25,707 bases of DNA, from the NCBI GenBank assembly GCA_002392765.1, contig DGHT01000035.1, positions 1 to 25,707 on the forward strand, given 5' to 3'. Shown piece after piece: positions 7,801 to 14,289 of this stretch. The stretch is from Verrucomicrobia bacterium UBA3841 (GTDB lineage: Bacteria; Verrucomicrobiota; Kiritimatiellia; RFP12; UBA1067). The notes beneath the pieces are model-generated. The model was not told the origin of the DNA and searched no databases. It saw only the letters and a list, made by a program, of their open reading frames with translations. Positions within the stretch are counted from its first letter, which is position 1. Every line of letters starts with the position of its first letter. The position numbers and the translations under genes were made by a program.

Positions 7801-9004
7801 GCGCGATGCGCCACGCGCTGGATTCCTCGTCGCGCTTCATGGCCGCCAGTATCGACGCGGCGACTGAAAGCATTATGCACAGCGCGACGCCCGCGTATAT
7901 GCGCGGATCGACAAGCGGCGCGGTCACGCTGGGCATGTCGGTGGCGATCTGCAGCGGTTCGGCGGGCCACTGTCCGAAATACGGCAGGCCGACTCTGCGC
8001 GCGTACTGCCAGTCGGGGCGCAGAGCCTCGCTCGCCCAGCTGATTTCGGACGGGAAAAGCATGGCGAGACCGAGAACGGCCGCCGCCGCAAGAGCGACGC
8101 CCGGAGGGACCAGTTCCGCGTATTCGAAAGGCTTGCGCTTCCTGAAGCGCACGGCGAGAACGGCCGCGGCGACGAGAAGCGCGACGGACGCCGCCACGGC
8201 GATGCCGGACGGACACTGCGCCGCCGCCACGCCGGGATGCTTGGCGATGACGTTGGCCGTCATGTTCTCCGTGGCGCGCTGCATGTCGCCGATCTGCAGA
8301 ATCTGGTACACCAGCGCCGCCGGCATCAGGTACAGCAAGAAGTCCATGAACATTGCGAAGTTCTTCATCGCGATTATGATCGCCAGCGGAACTATCGCGA
8401 AAAGGAGAACCTGGTAGTTGGTGAGCCCCAGACCGAAAACGAACGCCGTCAGCCAGAGGGTTTTGTCGGAGGGCTTCTTCATCCACCTGTAGGAAAGCAG
8501 GAAGACCCACATCAGGAACAGAGCGTTGAGCGAGTAGATTTCGACTATCGTCGACTGCGACCATTCGACGGGAGAAAGCGCGAACGCGATCGCCCCGCCG
8601 ACGCCGCCGGCGAAGCAGAGCCAGTCGTCGCGGAGCGTCGCCCCGCCGGAGAAAGCGACGTCCCCGACCATGTCCCTCGCGCTCCTGCAGATCAGCATCG
8701 CGGTGCATCCGGCGGCGAAGGCGCCGAACACGGACGAACAGCAGCTCACCGCCCACGCTGGGGTCGGATGTCCCATGTACGTCACGAACGAGAAGATCTT
8801 GCAGAATATCCAGCTGCAGAAAGTCCAGAACGGATATCCGGGCGGATGCGGGACTCCGAGGTGCGCCGCGGCGGTCGCCAGCTCGCCGGAGTCCTCGACT
8901 CCCACGGACGGACCGAGAGTGAAGAAGTATACGGCGAATGTCGCGAGCGTCGCGGTCCAGAACGCCGCTTTGTCGAATGCCGAAAAAAATCTTTTTTTGT
9001 CCAT
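4808..9004 (-). CDS. Giant DUF2723 (TMEM260-like) multi-pass membrane protein with a C-terminal soluble region
   Basis: A 1398-residue protein with the DUF2723 hallmark near the N terminus: an EDSGE motif followed by a hydrophobic stretch and LGVPHPPGYPFW. DUF2723 proteins are GT-C-fold membrane proteins; the human relative TMEM260 is a protein O-mannosyltransferase, so a lipid-linked-sugar glycosyltransferase role is plausible but inferred. Many membrane spans fill about residues 10-850. The last 500 residues are soluble, helical and TPR-like. I start at ATG 9004 (GAGGTG 8 nt upstream) rather than TTG 9025, which would overlap tadB. It lies 10 nt after tadB and 4 nt before ilvE. The acceptor is unknown; pilus or surface proteins are candidates from context. 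Confidence 0.85.
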   Translation of the reverse strand: MDKKRFFSAFDKAAFWTATLATFAVYFFTLGPSVGVEDSGELATAAAHLGVPHPPGYPFWTFCSWIFCKIFSFVTYMGHPTPAWAVSCCSSVFGAFAAGCTAMLICRSARDMVGDVAFSGGATLRDDWLCFAGGVGGAIAFALSPVEWSQSTIVEIYSLNALFLMWVFLLSYRWMKKPSDKTLWLTAFVFGLGLTNYQVLLFAIVPLAIIIAMKNFAMFMDFLLYLMPAALVYQILQIGDMQRATENMTANVIAKHPGVAAAQCPSGIAVAASVALLVAAAVLAVRFRKRKPFEYAELVPPGVALAAAAVLGLAMLFPSEISWASEALRPDWQYARRVGLPYFGQWPAEPLQIATDMPSVTAPLVDPRIYAGVALCIMLSVAASILAAMKRDEESSAWRIAPLVFSAIFAVIAVEIVVTCVPRADWAGYEGVRYDWSQSRFWCHAVIAAFLACSLFRKGGLAFSIPVAGFHIAAFMLLERGAMNGLVHPSCWWFWWPIAWNFIVLTLAWLVLPHGRTVAFAALFAQLGVSFYAYMPVVSDLRNPPMNWGFPRTWDGFKHAITRGQYEAITLPGFKSFGGFWSFIKGQMGHYFADVKMQFSDFIVFFALLPFACWRLVLPAGGGRRTTVRCLWLVLGALALLLVRSLASLAGASGGGFWEGFDRFLIAYMGLLCVVGVVAIFFRQIVFGPAAALRRFVCGAAGRRDWMSIAGMSVLSVVLLSVLFKLAAPFKGVTWLLVFSGAFFAIAVFASVSAFAPKIVRGMSWMSSRGVSLSFESKSVWQQWLFASGVCFFVMTVPLIALAQVKGDLQDGFIQKVKFISSHAMIALWIGYGLAFAGVFTVRLADRWAPLAARKRLFAAIVCAVAVLGATIAPIVQNYTDDDLVRRLGGSEQNGHTFGWQFGAYQLEGAKAIRAQLSADEEPLPDPSWPPPMDPYAIFFGGTDPGRFVPTYMIYSAGFRPDVYLITQNALADDTYMAVERDLYGDEIWIPAKEDCQTAFSVYKSEVDRGIREPNGEIKEENGRIQVTGALGVMELNSILSQMMFEHDRDRHSFYLEESYAIKWMYDYLSPHGLIMKINRDKTGYDRKTAALDRDFWDWYSKRLMDDPMYRRDFAAQKSFSKLRSSIAGLYRIQGRAGDASQAFREANLLYPASPESVFKYATEILMPFGKLGIVRELMDYTDSIDPNNKRTGRIREYVENTETARRLEIKLARDGTLPVAEAFELSCAYAFIGNLRQSGRIMSQVYDKLAARSDVEQAIDILLSSGYSSDAEKLLKRYLASYKNPEVRYMAKMAVLQHAKGNAPYAYALIDKAASKSRNETADVLRQYVDLLSVEKRDCMLLLKLSKMELKLGRRDRGYGYFIEACNVSAEACQMELSRDREYKRLLEPLLSRITRR

Positions 9005-9014
9005 TTCCCGCACC

Positions 9015-9692
9015 TCAGATGTCAATGTGTGTTATTTTTGAAATCGCGAACCAGCCGACGGCAACGAGAATCGCGACGGCCGCGACCGAAACCGCGCCGG
9101 CGAAGCTGCACAGGAACGGCAGCATCGTTTCGGGCTTGAGAACAGTCATCGCAATGCCCAGCAGGAACGGCATGGCGGATATGAGAATGCCCTGCATCCT
9201 GCCCTGCGCCGTCAGCGTTTTGACTTTGCGCTCTATGGCCATGCGCGCGAGTATCGTCTGCGATATCTTCGAGAAAATCTCCATGAGGTTTCCGCCCGTC
9301 TTGCGTCCGACGAGTATCGCCGTCGTCACGAGCGACAGGTCTTCGGATCCGACCCTCGCGGACATCGACTCGAGCGCCTTTTCGAAATCCATTCCTATCC
9401 TGAGCTGGCTCTGGAGTATCGCGAATTCTTCGCCTGCGGGAGCGTCCATCGATTCGGCCACGGCGTCGAACGCCTGAGATATCGAATAGCCGGCCTTCAG
9501 GGAATTGGACATCGTGGAAAGGGCCTCCGGGAGCTGCGCGTCGAATTTGGCGCGCCTTTTCGCGTCGAGCCACGCCGCGAACGGCCCGCGTCCGTTCTGC
9601 CATCCCTCCTTGACCTTCACGCCGGAGAGGATGTACCACGCGACGCCCGCGAACGATATCGCGGAAAGAACGGAAATCGCAACCGGTATCAT
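9015..9692 (-). CDS. tadB: Type II secretion F-domain protein, TadB-like
   Basis: A 225-residue inner-membrane platform protein of a Flp/Tad pilus assembly system. One N-terminal span (about 3-23) is followed by a cytoplasmic T2SSF domain (about 45-165; LPEALSTMSNSLKAGYS, then GRKTGGNL) and two C-terminal spans (about 168-218). It is shorter than a typical TadB (about 300 residues). The usual partner TadC, a second F-domain protein, is not present in the window. Start ATG at 9692 has GGAGGG about 10 nt upstream and lies 22 nt after tadA, so it belongs with tadA and cpaB. Confidence 0.85.
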   Translation of the reverse strand: MIPVAISVLSAISFAGVAWYILSGVKVKEGWQNGRGPFAAWLDAKRRAKFDAQLPEALSTMSNSLKAGYSISQAFDAVAESMDAPAGEEFAILQSQLRIGMDFEKALESMSARVGSEDLSLVTTAILVGRKTGGNLMEIFSKISQTILARMAIERKVKTLTAQGRMQGILISAMPFLLGIAMTVLKPETMLPFLCSFAGAVSVAAVAILVAVGWFAISKITHIDI

Positions 9693-9714
9693 CTCGAACA
9701 GCCCTCCATGCGGA

Positions 9715-11391
9715 TTACCGGTACGCCACCTTGAAATCCTCTTCGCGGGACGGATCGAACATGGCTATGTCGGCCGTTATGCCGCGTCCGGGAAGCGTCT
9801 CGAACCATGTCGGTATGGCGCCCGTCGGCTTGAACTCGCCGATGATTTTTCCATCGCGCCCGATTCCCGTCTGCTTGAACGAAAAAATGTCCTGCATGAC
9901 GATCTGGTTCCCCTCCAGACCCGTCACCTCCGTGATGGCGACCACCTTGCGGCTTCCGTCCGAAAGCCTCGACTCGTGGATTATGATGTCCACGGCGCTT
10001 GCTATCTGCTCGCGGATCGCGCGCGACGGCAGCTCCATGCCGCTCATCATAACCATCGTCTCGAGGCGCGATATGACGTCGCGCGGCGAATTGGCGTGCA
10101 CTGTCGTGAGGGAGCCGTCGTGTCCCGTGTTCATCGCCTGGAGCATGTCCAGGGCCTCCCCTCCGCGGCATTCGCCGACGATTATGCGGTCGGGGCGCAT
10201 CCTGAGACAGTTGCGCACGAGATCGCGGATCGTCACCGCGCCCTTGCCCTCTATGTTCGCGGGGCGCGCCTCCAGCCTCACGACGTGCGGCTGCATGAGC
10301 CTCAGTTCGGCGGCGTCCTCCACCGTCACGATCCTCTCGCTCTTCGGAATGAATCCGGAAAGGAGATTGAGAAGCGTCGTCTTTCCGGATCCCGTCCCGC
10401 CGGCCACGATCACGTTCTTGCGCAGCATGACGCACAGTTTCATGAATTCCGCCGCGTTGGCGCTCCACGTGCCGAACCTGACGAAATCCGCGCACGTCAT
10501 GGCGTTCTTCGAAAACTTTCTTATGGTGACGGCAGGGCCGGAGAGCGACAGCGGCGCGATTATGGCGTTGACGCGGCTTCCGTCGGGAAGTCTGGCGTCG
10601 ACGTACGGCTGGGATTCGTCTATGCGCCGGCCGAGAGGCGCGACGATCCTTTCGATGATGGCCAGCACGCTGGCGTCGTCCGTGAACTGGCAGTCTGAAA
10701 GGACGAGTTTTCCGTTGCGCTCGACGTACACCTGGCGCGGCCCGTTGACCATGATTTCGCTTATCGAATCGTCGGCCAGGAGCTCTTCGAGCGGCCCGAG
10801 CCGGAGAGCTTCGTTGAAAACGTCCTCTTCCAGCCGCACGGCGTCTATCCCGGCGGGCAGGCGCCCTTTCGCGACGACTTCCTCCACGATCTGCGAAATC
10901 TTCTCGCGCGCGATCTGCTCCATCCCTCCGGAATCGACACCTTCGAGCGTGAGGCGCTTCATGTCCATGCGCTTGAGAAGCTCCTTCTGGATCTGCTCCT
11001 GGACGTTCCGCCGCACCTCGCGCATCGGATCGACAGCGGGCGCTTCGCTCCCCGCGACATCCCCGGCGTCGGGCTCCGGCTCCGGCGCGCGCGCTTCCGC
11101 GGCGGACGCCGCGGACACGCGGAAAAGGCAGTCCCCTATCTGGACGACGCGCCCGTCTTCGATGGAAACGGCGCTGTCGATCGGCTCTCCGTCCACGTAT
11201 GTGCCGTTGGCGCTGTGGAGATCCTCTATCGTCACGCGGTCGCCGCGCACGGACATTATGGCGTGCCGCTCGCTGATTTCGGGGAAGTCGAGGCGTATCC
11301 TGCACATCGCGCCGCGGCCGACGAGCCATGCGCCGTCGGACAGCGCGACCGTTTCGCGGCGGCCGCCGATCATGGATGTCAGAACAGGCAT
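9715..11391 (-). CDS. tadA: Tad pilus assembly ATPase with an N-terminal FHA domain
   Basis: A 558-residue fusion. Residues about 1-95 are an FHA phosphothreonine-binding domain (GRGAMC, SERH, SANGTYVDG). Residues about 125-500 are a CpaF/TadA secretion ATPase with Walker A GGTGSGKT (331-338), a Walker B region RIIVGECRGGEALDML (403-418) and a His box LTTVHANSPRD. An acidic, Ala/Pro-rich linker joins them. It would energise assembly or retraction of a Flp pilus at the inner membrane, and the FHA domain suggests control by Ser/Thr phosphorylation (inference). The ATG directly follows the cpaB TAG with no gap; GGGGGAG lies about 10 nt upstream. tadB follows after 22 nt. Confidence 0.93.
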   Translation of the reverse strand: MPVLTSMIGGRRETVALSDGAWLVGRGAMCRIRLDFPEISERHAIMSVRGDRVTIEDLHSANGTYVDGEPIDSAVSIEDGRVVQIGDCLFRVSAASAAEARAPEPEPDAGDVAGSEAPAVDPMREVRRNVQEQIQKELLKRMDMKRLTLEGVDSGGMEQIAREKISQIVEEVVAKGRLPAGIDAVRLEEDVFNEALRLGPLEELLADDSISEIMVNGPRQVYVERNGKLVLSDCQFTDDASVLAIIERIVAPLGRRIDESQPYVDARLPDGSRVNAIIAPLSLSGPAVTIRKFSKNAMTCADFVRFGTWSANAAEFMKLCVMLRKNVIVAGGTGSGKTTLLNLLSGFIPKSERIVTVEDAAELRLMQPHVVRLEARPANIEGKGAVTIRDLVRNCLRMRPDRIIVGECRGGEALDMLQAMNTGHDGSLTTVHANSPRDVISRLETMVMMSGMELPSRAIREQIASAVDIIIHESRLSDGSRKVVAITEVTGLEGNQIVMQDIFSFKQTGIGRDGKIIGEFKPTGAIPTWFETLPGRGITADIAMFDPSREEDFKVAYR

Positions 11392-12225
11392 CTATCTCGC
11401 TCCCCCGTGTCCCTTTCTGCGCCCGGAGGGGTTGCGCTCCTTGTTGAGCTCTTCGATCTGGCCGCGTATCCTTGAGAAATCGACTATCGGCAGCTCGTCT
11501 TCCGTCTCGACGTCCGTCCTGCTGCGGAGCGTCAGTATCAAACGTCCCTTCACCTGTTCGGCGAACGCCAGCATCTCGGCCTCGCGCGGCGTCACTGAAA
11601 GCGTGACCGTCGAATAGCCCGCCGATTCGCGCACAAGCCCCATTCCCGCCGCGCGGGCCTTGGCCGTCTCCGACCCCACCGCGAGCACGAGCACCTTCTG
11701 GAGGACTGTGCACGTGACGGGATCGCCGCGGCGGATCTTGCCTTCGTCGTCGGGGAAGTCGAACGTGCCTATGACATCCACCCAGTCGCCCGCGCGGACC
11801 ATGCCCGAAACCGCCGCCGAGCCGGCGACGTTGATCGACATGGCGCGGAAATGGTGCTGTATGTCGTTGGAAAGACCTTCGCGCGCATTGCCGCCCTCGA
11901 TGTCATTCCACCTCAAAGGTTCGTTTTTCTGGTGGTACCCGACGGTCTTGCGTCCGACGATGTCGTGTATGTTGTCCTGCGTCAGCACCACGCCGCGGTT
12001 CCCTTTCGCGACGGTCTTGCACGTACTGAGATCCTGCGCCGATATCACGCTTCCCGAGGCGATGTCGCGCGTAAAGCACAGCGCCTCCATCTCTCCGTAT
12101 TCGCGCAGGTATCTGTTTCGGAAGCGCTCCATCTCTGCGTCGCGCGCGGAAAGATACGTGCGAGTGAGCAGCGCCGCGAGAATGCCGGCCACGAGACTTG
12201 CCGCGAGAACGATGCGCCGCTTCAT
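11392..12225 (-). CDS. cpaB: Flp pilus assembly protein CpaB/RcpC (SAF domain)
   Basis: A 277-residue periplasmic, membrane-anchored protein. An N-terminal span (about 4-24) is followed by a SAF domain (about 50-110, FTRDIASGSVISAQDL) and an RcpC/CpaB domain (about 125-240, with INVAGSAAVSGMVRAGDWVDVIGTF read in part as SAAVSGMVRAGDWVD). CpaB proteins associate with the outer-membrane secretin in Tad systems, but no secretin gene (cpaC/rcpA) is in this operon. The ATG overlaps the fhs stop by one nucleotide (TGATG), and tadA starts directly at its stop. The C terminus is very basic and Gly/Arg-rich. Confidence 0.85.
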   Translation of the reverse strand: MKRRIVLAASLVAGILAALLTRTYLSARDAEMERFRNRYLREYGEMEALCFTRDIASGSVISAQDLSTCKTVAKGNRGVVLTQDNIHDIVGRKTVGYHQKNEPLRWNDIEGGNAREGLSNDIQHHFRAMSINVAGSAAVSGMVRAGDWVDVIGTFDFPDDEGKIRRGDPVTCTVLQKVLVLAVGSETAKARAAGMGLVRESAGYSTVTLSVTPREAEMLAFAEQVKGRLILTLRSRTDVETEDELPIVDFSRIRGQIEELNKERNPSGRRKGHGGAR

Positions 12226-13991
12226 CAGAACAGCCCCTTGACCTTTCCGGTCTCAACGTCGACGTCGATCCTGCGGTATGCCGGGGAGGCGCTCGTTCCG
12301 GGCATCAGCTTGATTTCGCCCGCGACGGGCACGAGCAGTCCGGCGCCCTTGTACACGAGAATGTCCTTGACCGGCAGACGCCACCCTCTGGGGCGTCCGA
12401 GAAGATTCGGATCGTGGGAAAGCGAATACTGCGTCTTCGCGATGCAGACGGGAAGCGCGGCGGTTTCGGGATCGGCCTGGTATTTGGCCAGTTTTTCGAG
12501 GGCGGCGGGTTCGAAATCGGCGCCGTCGCCGCCGTAGACCTCCCTGACCTGCTTTTCGATCCTGTCTTTGAGAGGCTCGGCGAGGTCGCAGAGGTATGCG
12601 AAGGAATTTGGCTTTTCGCACGCGTCGATCACCGCCCTGGCGAGTTCGAGAGCCCCCTCGCCGCCCTTGAGCCAGTGGTCGCTGACGGCGAACGCCGCCC
12701 CGGCCCCCTCGGCGACGCGGCGCACGAGCTCGCGCTCCGCGGGCGTGTCGGTGTAGAAGGCGTTGAGGCAGACCACGGGCTGCACGCCGCTGCGGCGTAT
12801 GATGTCGATGTGGGCCAGGAGATTGTCGCATCCCTTTTCAAGAAGCGGCAGGTTTTCGGTGGTGTAGACCGGATCGAGCGGAAGCCCGGCCTTGACTTTC
12901 GGCGCGCCGCCGTGCGCCTTGAGAGCGCGCACCGTCGCCACGAGCACGACCGCGTCGGGCTTGAGGCCGGAGCAGCGGCACTTGATGTTCCAGAATTTTT
13001 CGTAGCCCATGTCGCTGGCGAATCCGCTCTCCGTGACGACGTAGTCGCCGAGAGCGCATGCGAGACGGTCGGCAACGACGGAGTTCTGTCCGATGGCGAT
13101 GTTCGCGAAAGGTCCGGCGTGCACGAACACGGGCTGGCCTTCCATCGTCTGCATGAGCGTAGGCTTGATCGCGTTGACTAGAAGCGCGCACATCGCGCCG
13201 TCGACTTCAAGGTCGGCCGTCGTCACCGGCGCGCCGGAGCGCGAATACGCGACGACGATCCTGGAAAGACGCTTTCTCAAATCCGCGAGGTCGCCGCTCA
13301 TCGCGAGAATGGCCATGACCTCGGAGGCGACGGTGATGTAGAAGCCGGAATCGCAGTTGTAGCCGTCGAGTTTTCCGCCCTTGCCTATTTCGATGTTCCT
13401 CAAACCCTGCGCGCAGAAATCCATCGCCCAGCGGAACTGGATCCTGTCAGGATCGATGTCGAGACGCTTCAGCCCCCTTTCCGCGAGCCACGCGTCGTCG
13501 TGGTTGCGCTCGTGCTGCATTCTCGAATTGAGCGCGACCATCGCAAGATTGTTGGCATTCGTTATGGCGTCGATGTCGCCGGTGAGTCCGAGCGAAAGCG
13601 ACGTCAGGGGAACGACCTGCGCAAGGCCGCCGCCCGCGGCGGAACCCTTGATGTTGAACGTCGGCCCGCCGGAAGGCTGGCGGACGCACCCGACGACTTT
13701 CTTTCCAAGCCGCCCCAAACCCTCGACAAGACCGACGGTGGTCGTCGTCTTGCCCTCGCCAAGCGCTGTCGGGGTTATGGCGGTCACGTCTATGTATTTG
13801 CCGCGGCGTCCGGCGCCAAGGCGCTTGAGCACCTTCGTCACGTCCACTTTCGCGAGAACGTCGCCGTACGGGGACCATTCGTCCTTTTCAAGGCCCAGCT
13901 CGCCGGCCAGGTCCGATGCTTTGCGCAAATTCTCCTCTGCGGCCTCGGCAAGCTGCCAATCCGCCATCTTTGTCGGGTCTAGTTTTGTCAT
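12225..13991 (-). CDS. fhs: Formate-tetrahydrofolate ligase
   Basis: A 588-residue cytoplasmic enzyme making 10-formyl-THF from formate, ATP and THF. The nucleotide-binding loop TPTALGEGKTTTTVG (73-87) and the RQPSGGPTFNIKG segment are intact. It is slightly longer than the usual 555-560 residues, mostly at the N terminus. It is the first gene of the operon; its last base overlaps the cpaB ATG. No Shine-Dalgarno precedes the ATG. Instead a perfect TATAAT ends 7 nt upstream, so the transcript probably starts at or next to the start codon (leaderless; inference). No other Wood-Ljungdahl or folate gene is nearby, so it may serve formate assimilation or purine supply. Confidence 0.96.
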   Translation of the reverse strand: MTKLDPTKMADWQLAEAAEENLRKASDLAGELGLEKDEWSPYGDVLAKVDVTKVLKRLGAGRRGKYIDVTAITPTALGEGKTTTTVGLVEGLGRLGKKVVGCVRQPSGGPTFNIKGSAAGGGLAQVVPLTSLSLGLTGDIDAITNANNLAMVALNSRMQHERNHDDAWLAERGLKRLDIDPDRIQFRWAMDFCAQGLRNIEIGKGGKLDGYNCDSGFYITVASEVMAILAMSGDLADLRKRLSRIVVAYSRSGAPVTTADLEVDGAMCALLVNAIKPTLMQTMEGQPVFVHAGPFANIAIGQNSVVADRLACALGDYVVTESGFASDMGYEKFWNIKCRCSGLKPDAVVLVATVRALKAHGGAPKVKAGLPLDPVYTTENLPLLEKGCDNLLAHIDIIRRSGVQPVVCLNAFYTDTPAERELVRRVAEGAGAAFAVSDHWLKGGEGALELARAVIDACEKPNSFAYLCDLAEPLKDRIEKQVREVYGGDGADFEPAALEKLAKYQADPETAALPVCIAKTQYSLSHDPNLLGRPRGWRLPVKDILVYKGAGLLVPVAGEIKLMPGTSASPAYRRIDVDVETGKVKGLF

Positions 13992-14027
13992 GCCAGCAAT
14001 TATATCAAAAAAATGGGGAAGAGGGAA
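13992..14027 (-). promoter_or_regulatory. Promoter of the nine-gene operon, placed for a leaderless transcript
   Basis: On the minus strand TATAAT (14004-13999) is followed by seven bases ending in GGC and then the fhs ATG. No convincing -35 exists; the 17-nt-spaced hexamer is TTCCCT, within the 7-bp array of composite repeat copy 2. With a start point about 7 nt after the -10 box, the mRNA 5' end would fall at the ATG. Confidence 0.55.
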
Positions 14028-14132
14028 GAGGGATGAGTGTAAAGTGTAAAATGTAAAGTGTAAAATTGTGGGATTGTGGAATCATCACTCAAGGAGATGG
14101 AGCATCTTGCTCCGTCATTGATCGGGAAAGCG
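14009..14132 (-). repeat. Composite repeat element, copy 2
   Basis: The minus strand of 14031-14117 is 86/87 identical to 516-602, with further weaker similarity on both sides. It carries the same GGAGCA/TGCTCC hairpin, two octamers and 7-bp units (ATTTTAC, ACTTTAC, ACTCATC, then CCTCTTC twice). It touches the region where the -35 of the fhs promoter should be, so it may influence operon transcription. Confidence 0.85.
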
Positions 14133-14142
14133 GCTGCGGCCA

Positions 14143-14237
14143 ACGCATCAAAAAATTCCTTCTTCCCGCTGACGCGGGATAGAACGTATTTTTAATGCGT
14201 TTTCCGCAACCCCCGGAAGTTCCGGGGTTGCGGAAAA
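14143..14237. promoter_or_regulatory. Nested palindromes upstream of the oxidoreductase gene
   Basis: Two structured blocks lie side by side. The first (about 14143-14201) has an outer imperfect stem ACGCAT-AAAAA/TTTTT-ATGCGT around a CCCGC-TGAC-GCGGG hairpin (14165-14178). The second is a perfect 14-bp inverted repeat, TTTTCCGCAACCCC at 14200-14213 and its complement at 14224-14237, with a CCGGAA-G-TTCCGG palindrome at its centre. The right arm contains the TTGCGG -35 hexamer of the downstream promoter, so a repressor site or cruciform is plausible. No upstream plus-strand gene would need a terminator here. Confidence 0.5.
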
Positions 14238-14256
14238 CCGGAGTTTGGTATATAAT
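14228..14256 (+). promoter_or_regulatory. Promoter for the Gfo/Idh/MocA oxidoreductase
   Basis: TTGCGG (14228-14233), a 17-nt spacer and a perfect TATAAT (14251-14256). Transcription should start near 14263. An ATG sits there and opens a four-codon mini-ORF (MFAK, stop at 14275-14277) just before the Shine-Dalgarno GAAGGA of the main gene. Confidence 0.7.
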
Positions 14257-14289
14257 ATTGGCATGTTCGCCAAATGAAGGAAAGACAAA

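Noticed and set aside
5043..8756. A 1237-codon minus-strand frame
   Set aside because: It lies wholly inside the DUF2723 gene in another frame, and its product is Arg/Gly/Ala-rich without domains. This is typical of GC-rich shadow frames.
9731..11617. A 628-codon plus-strand frame opposite tadA and cpaB
   Set aside because: It is antisense to well-supported genes, Ser/Arg/Pro-rich, and has no recognisable domain or start signal.
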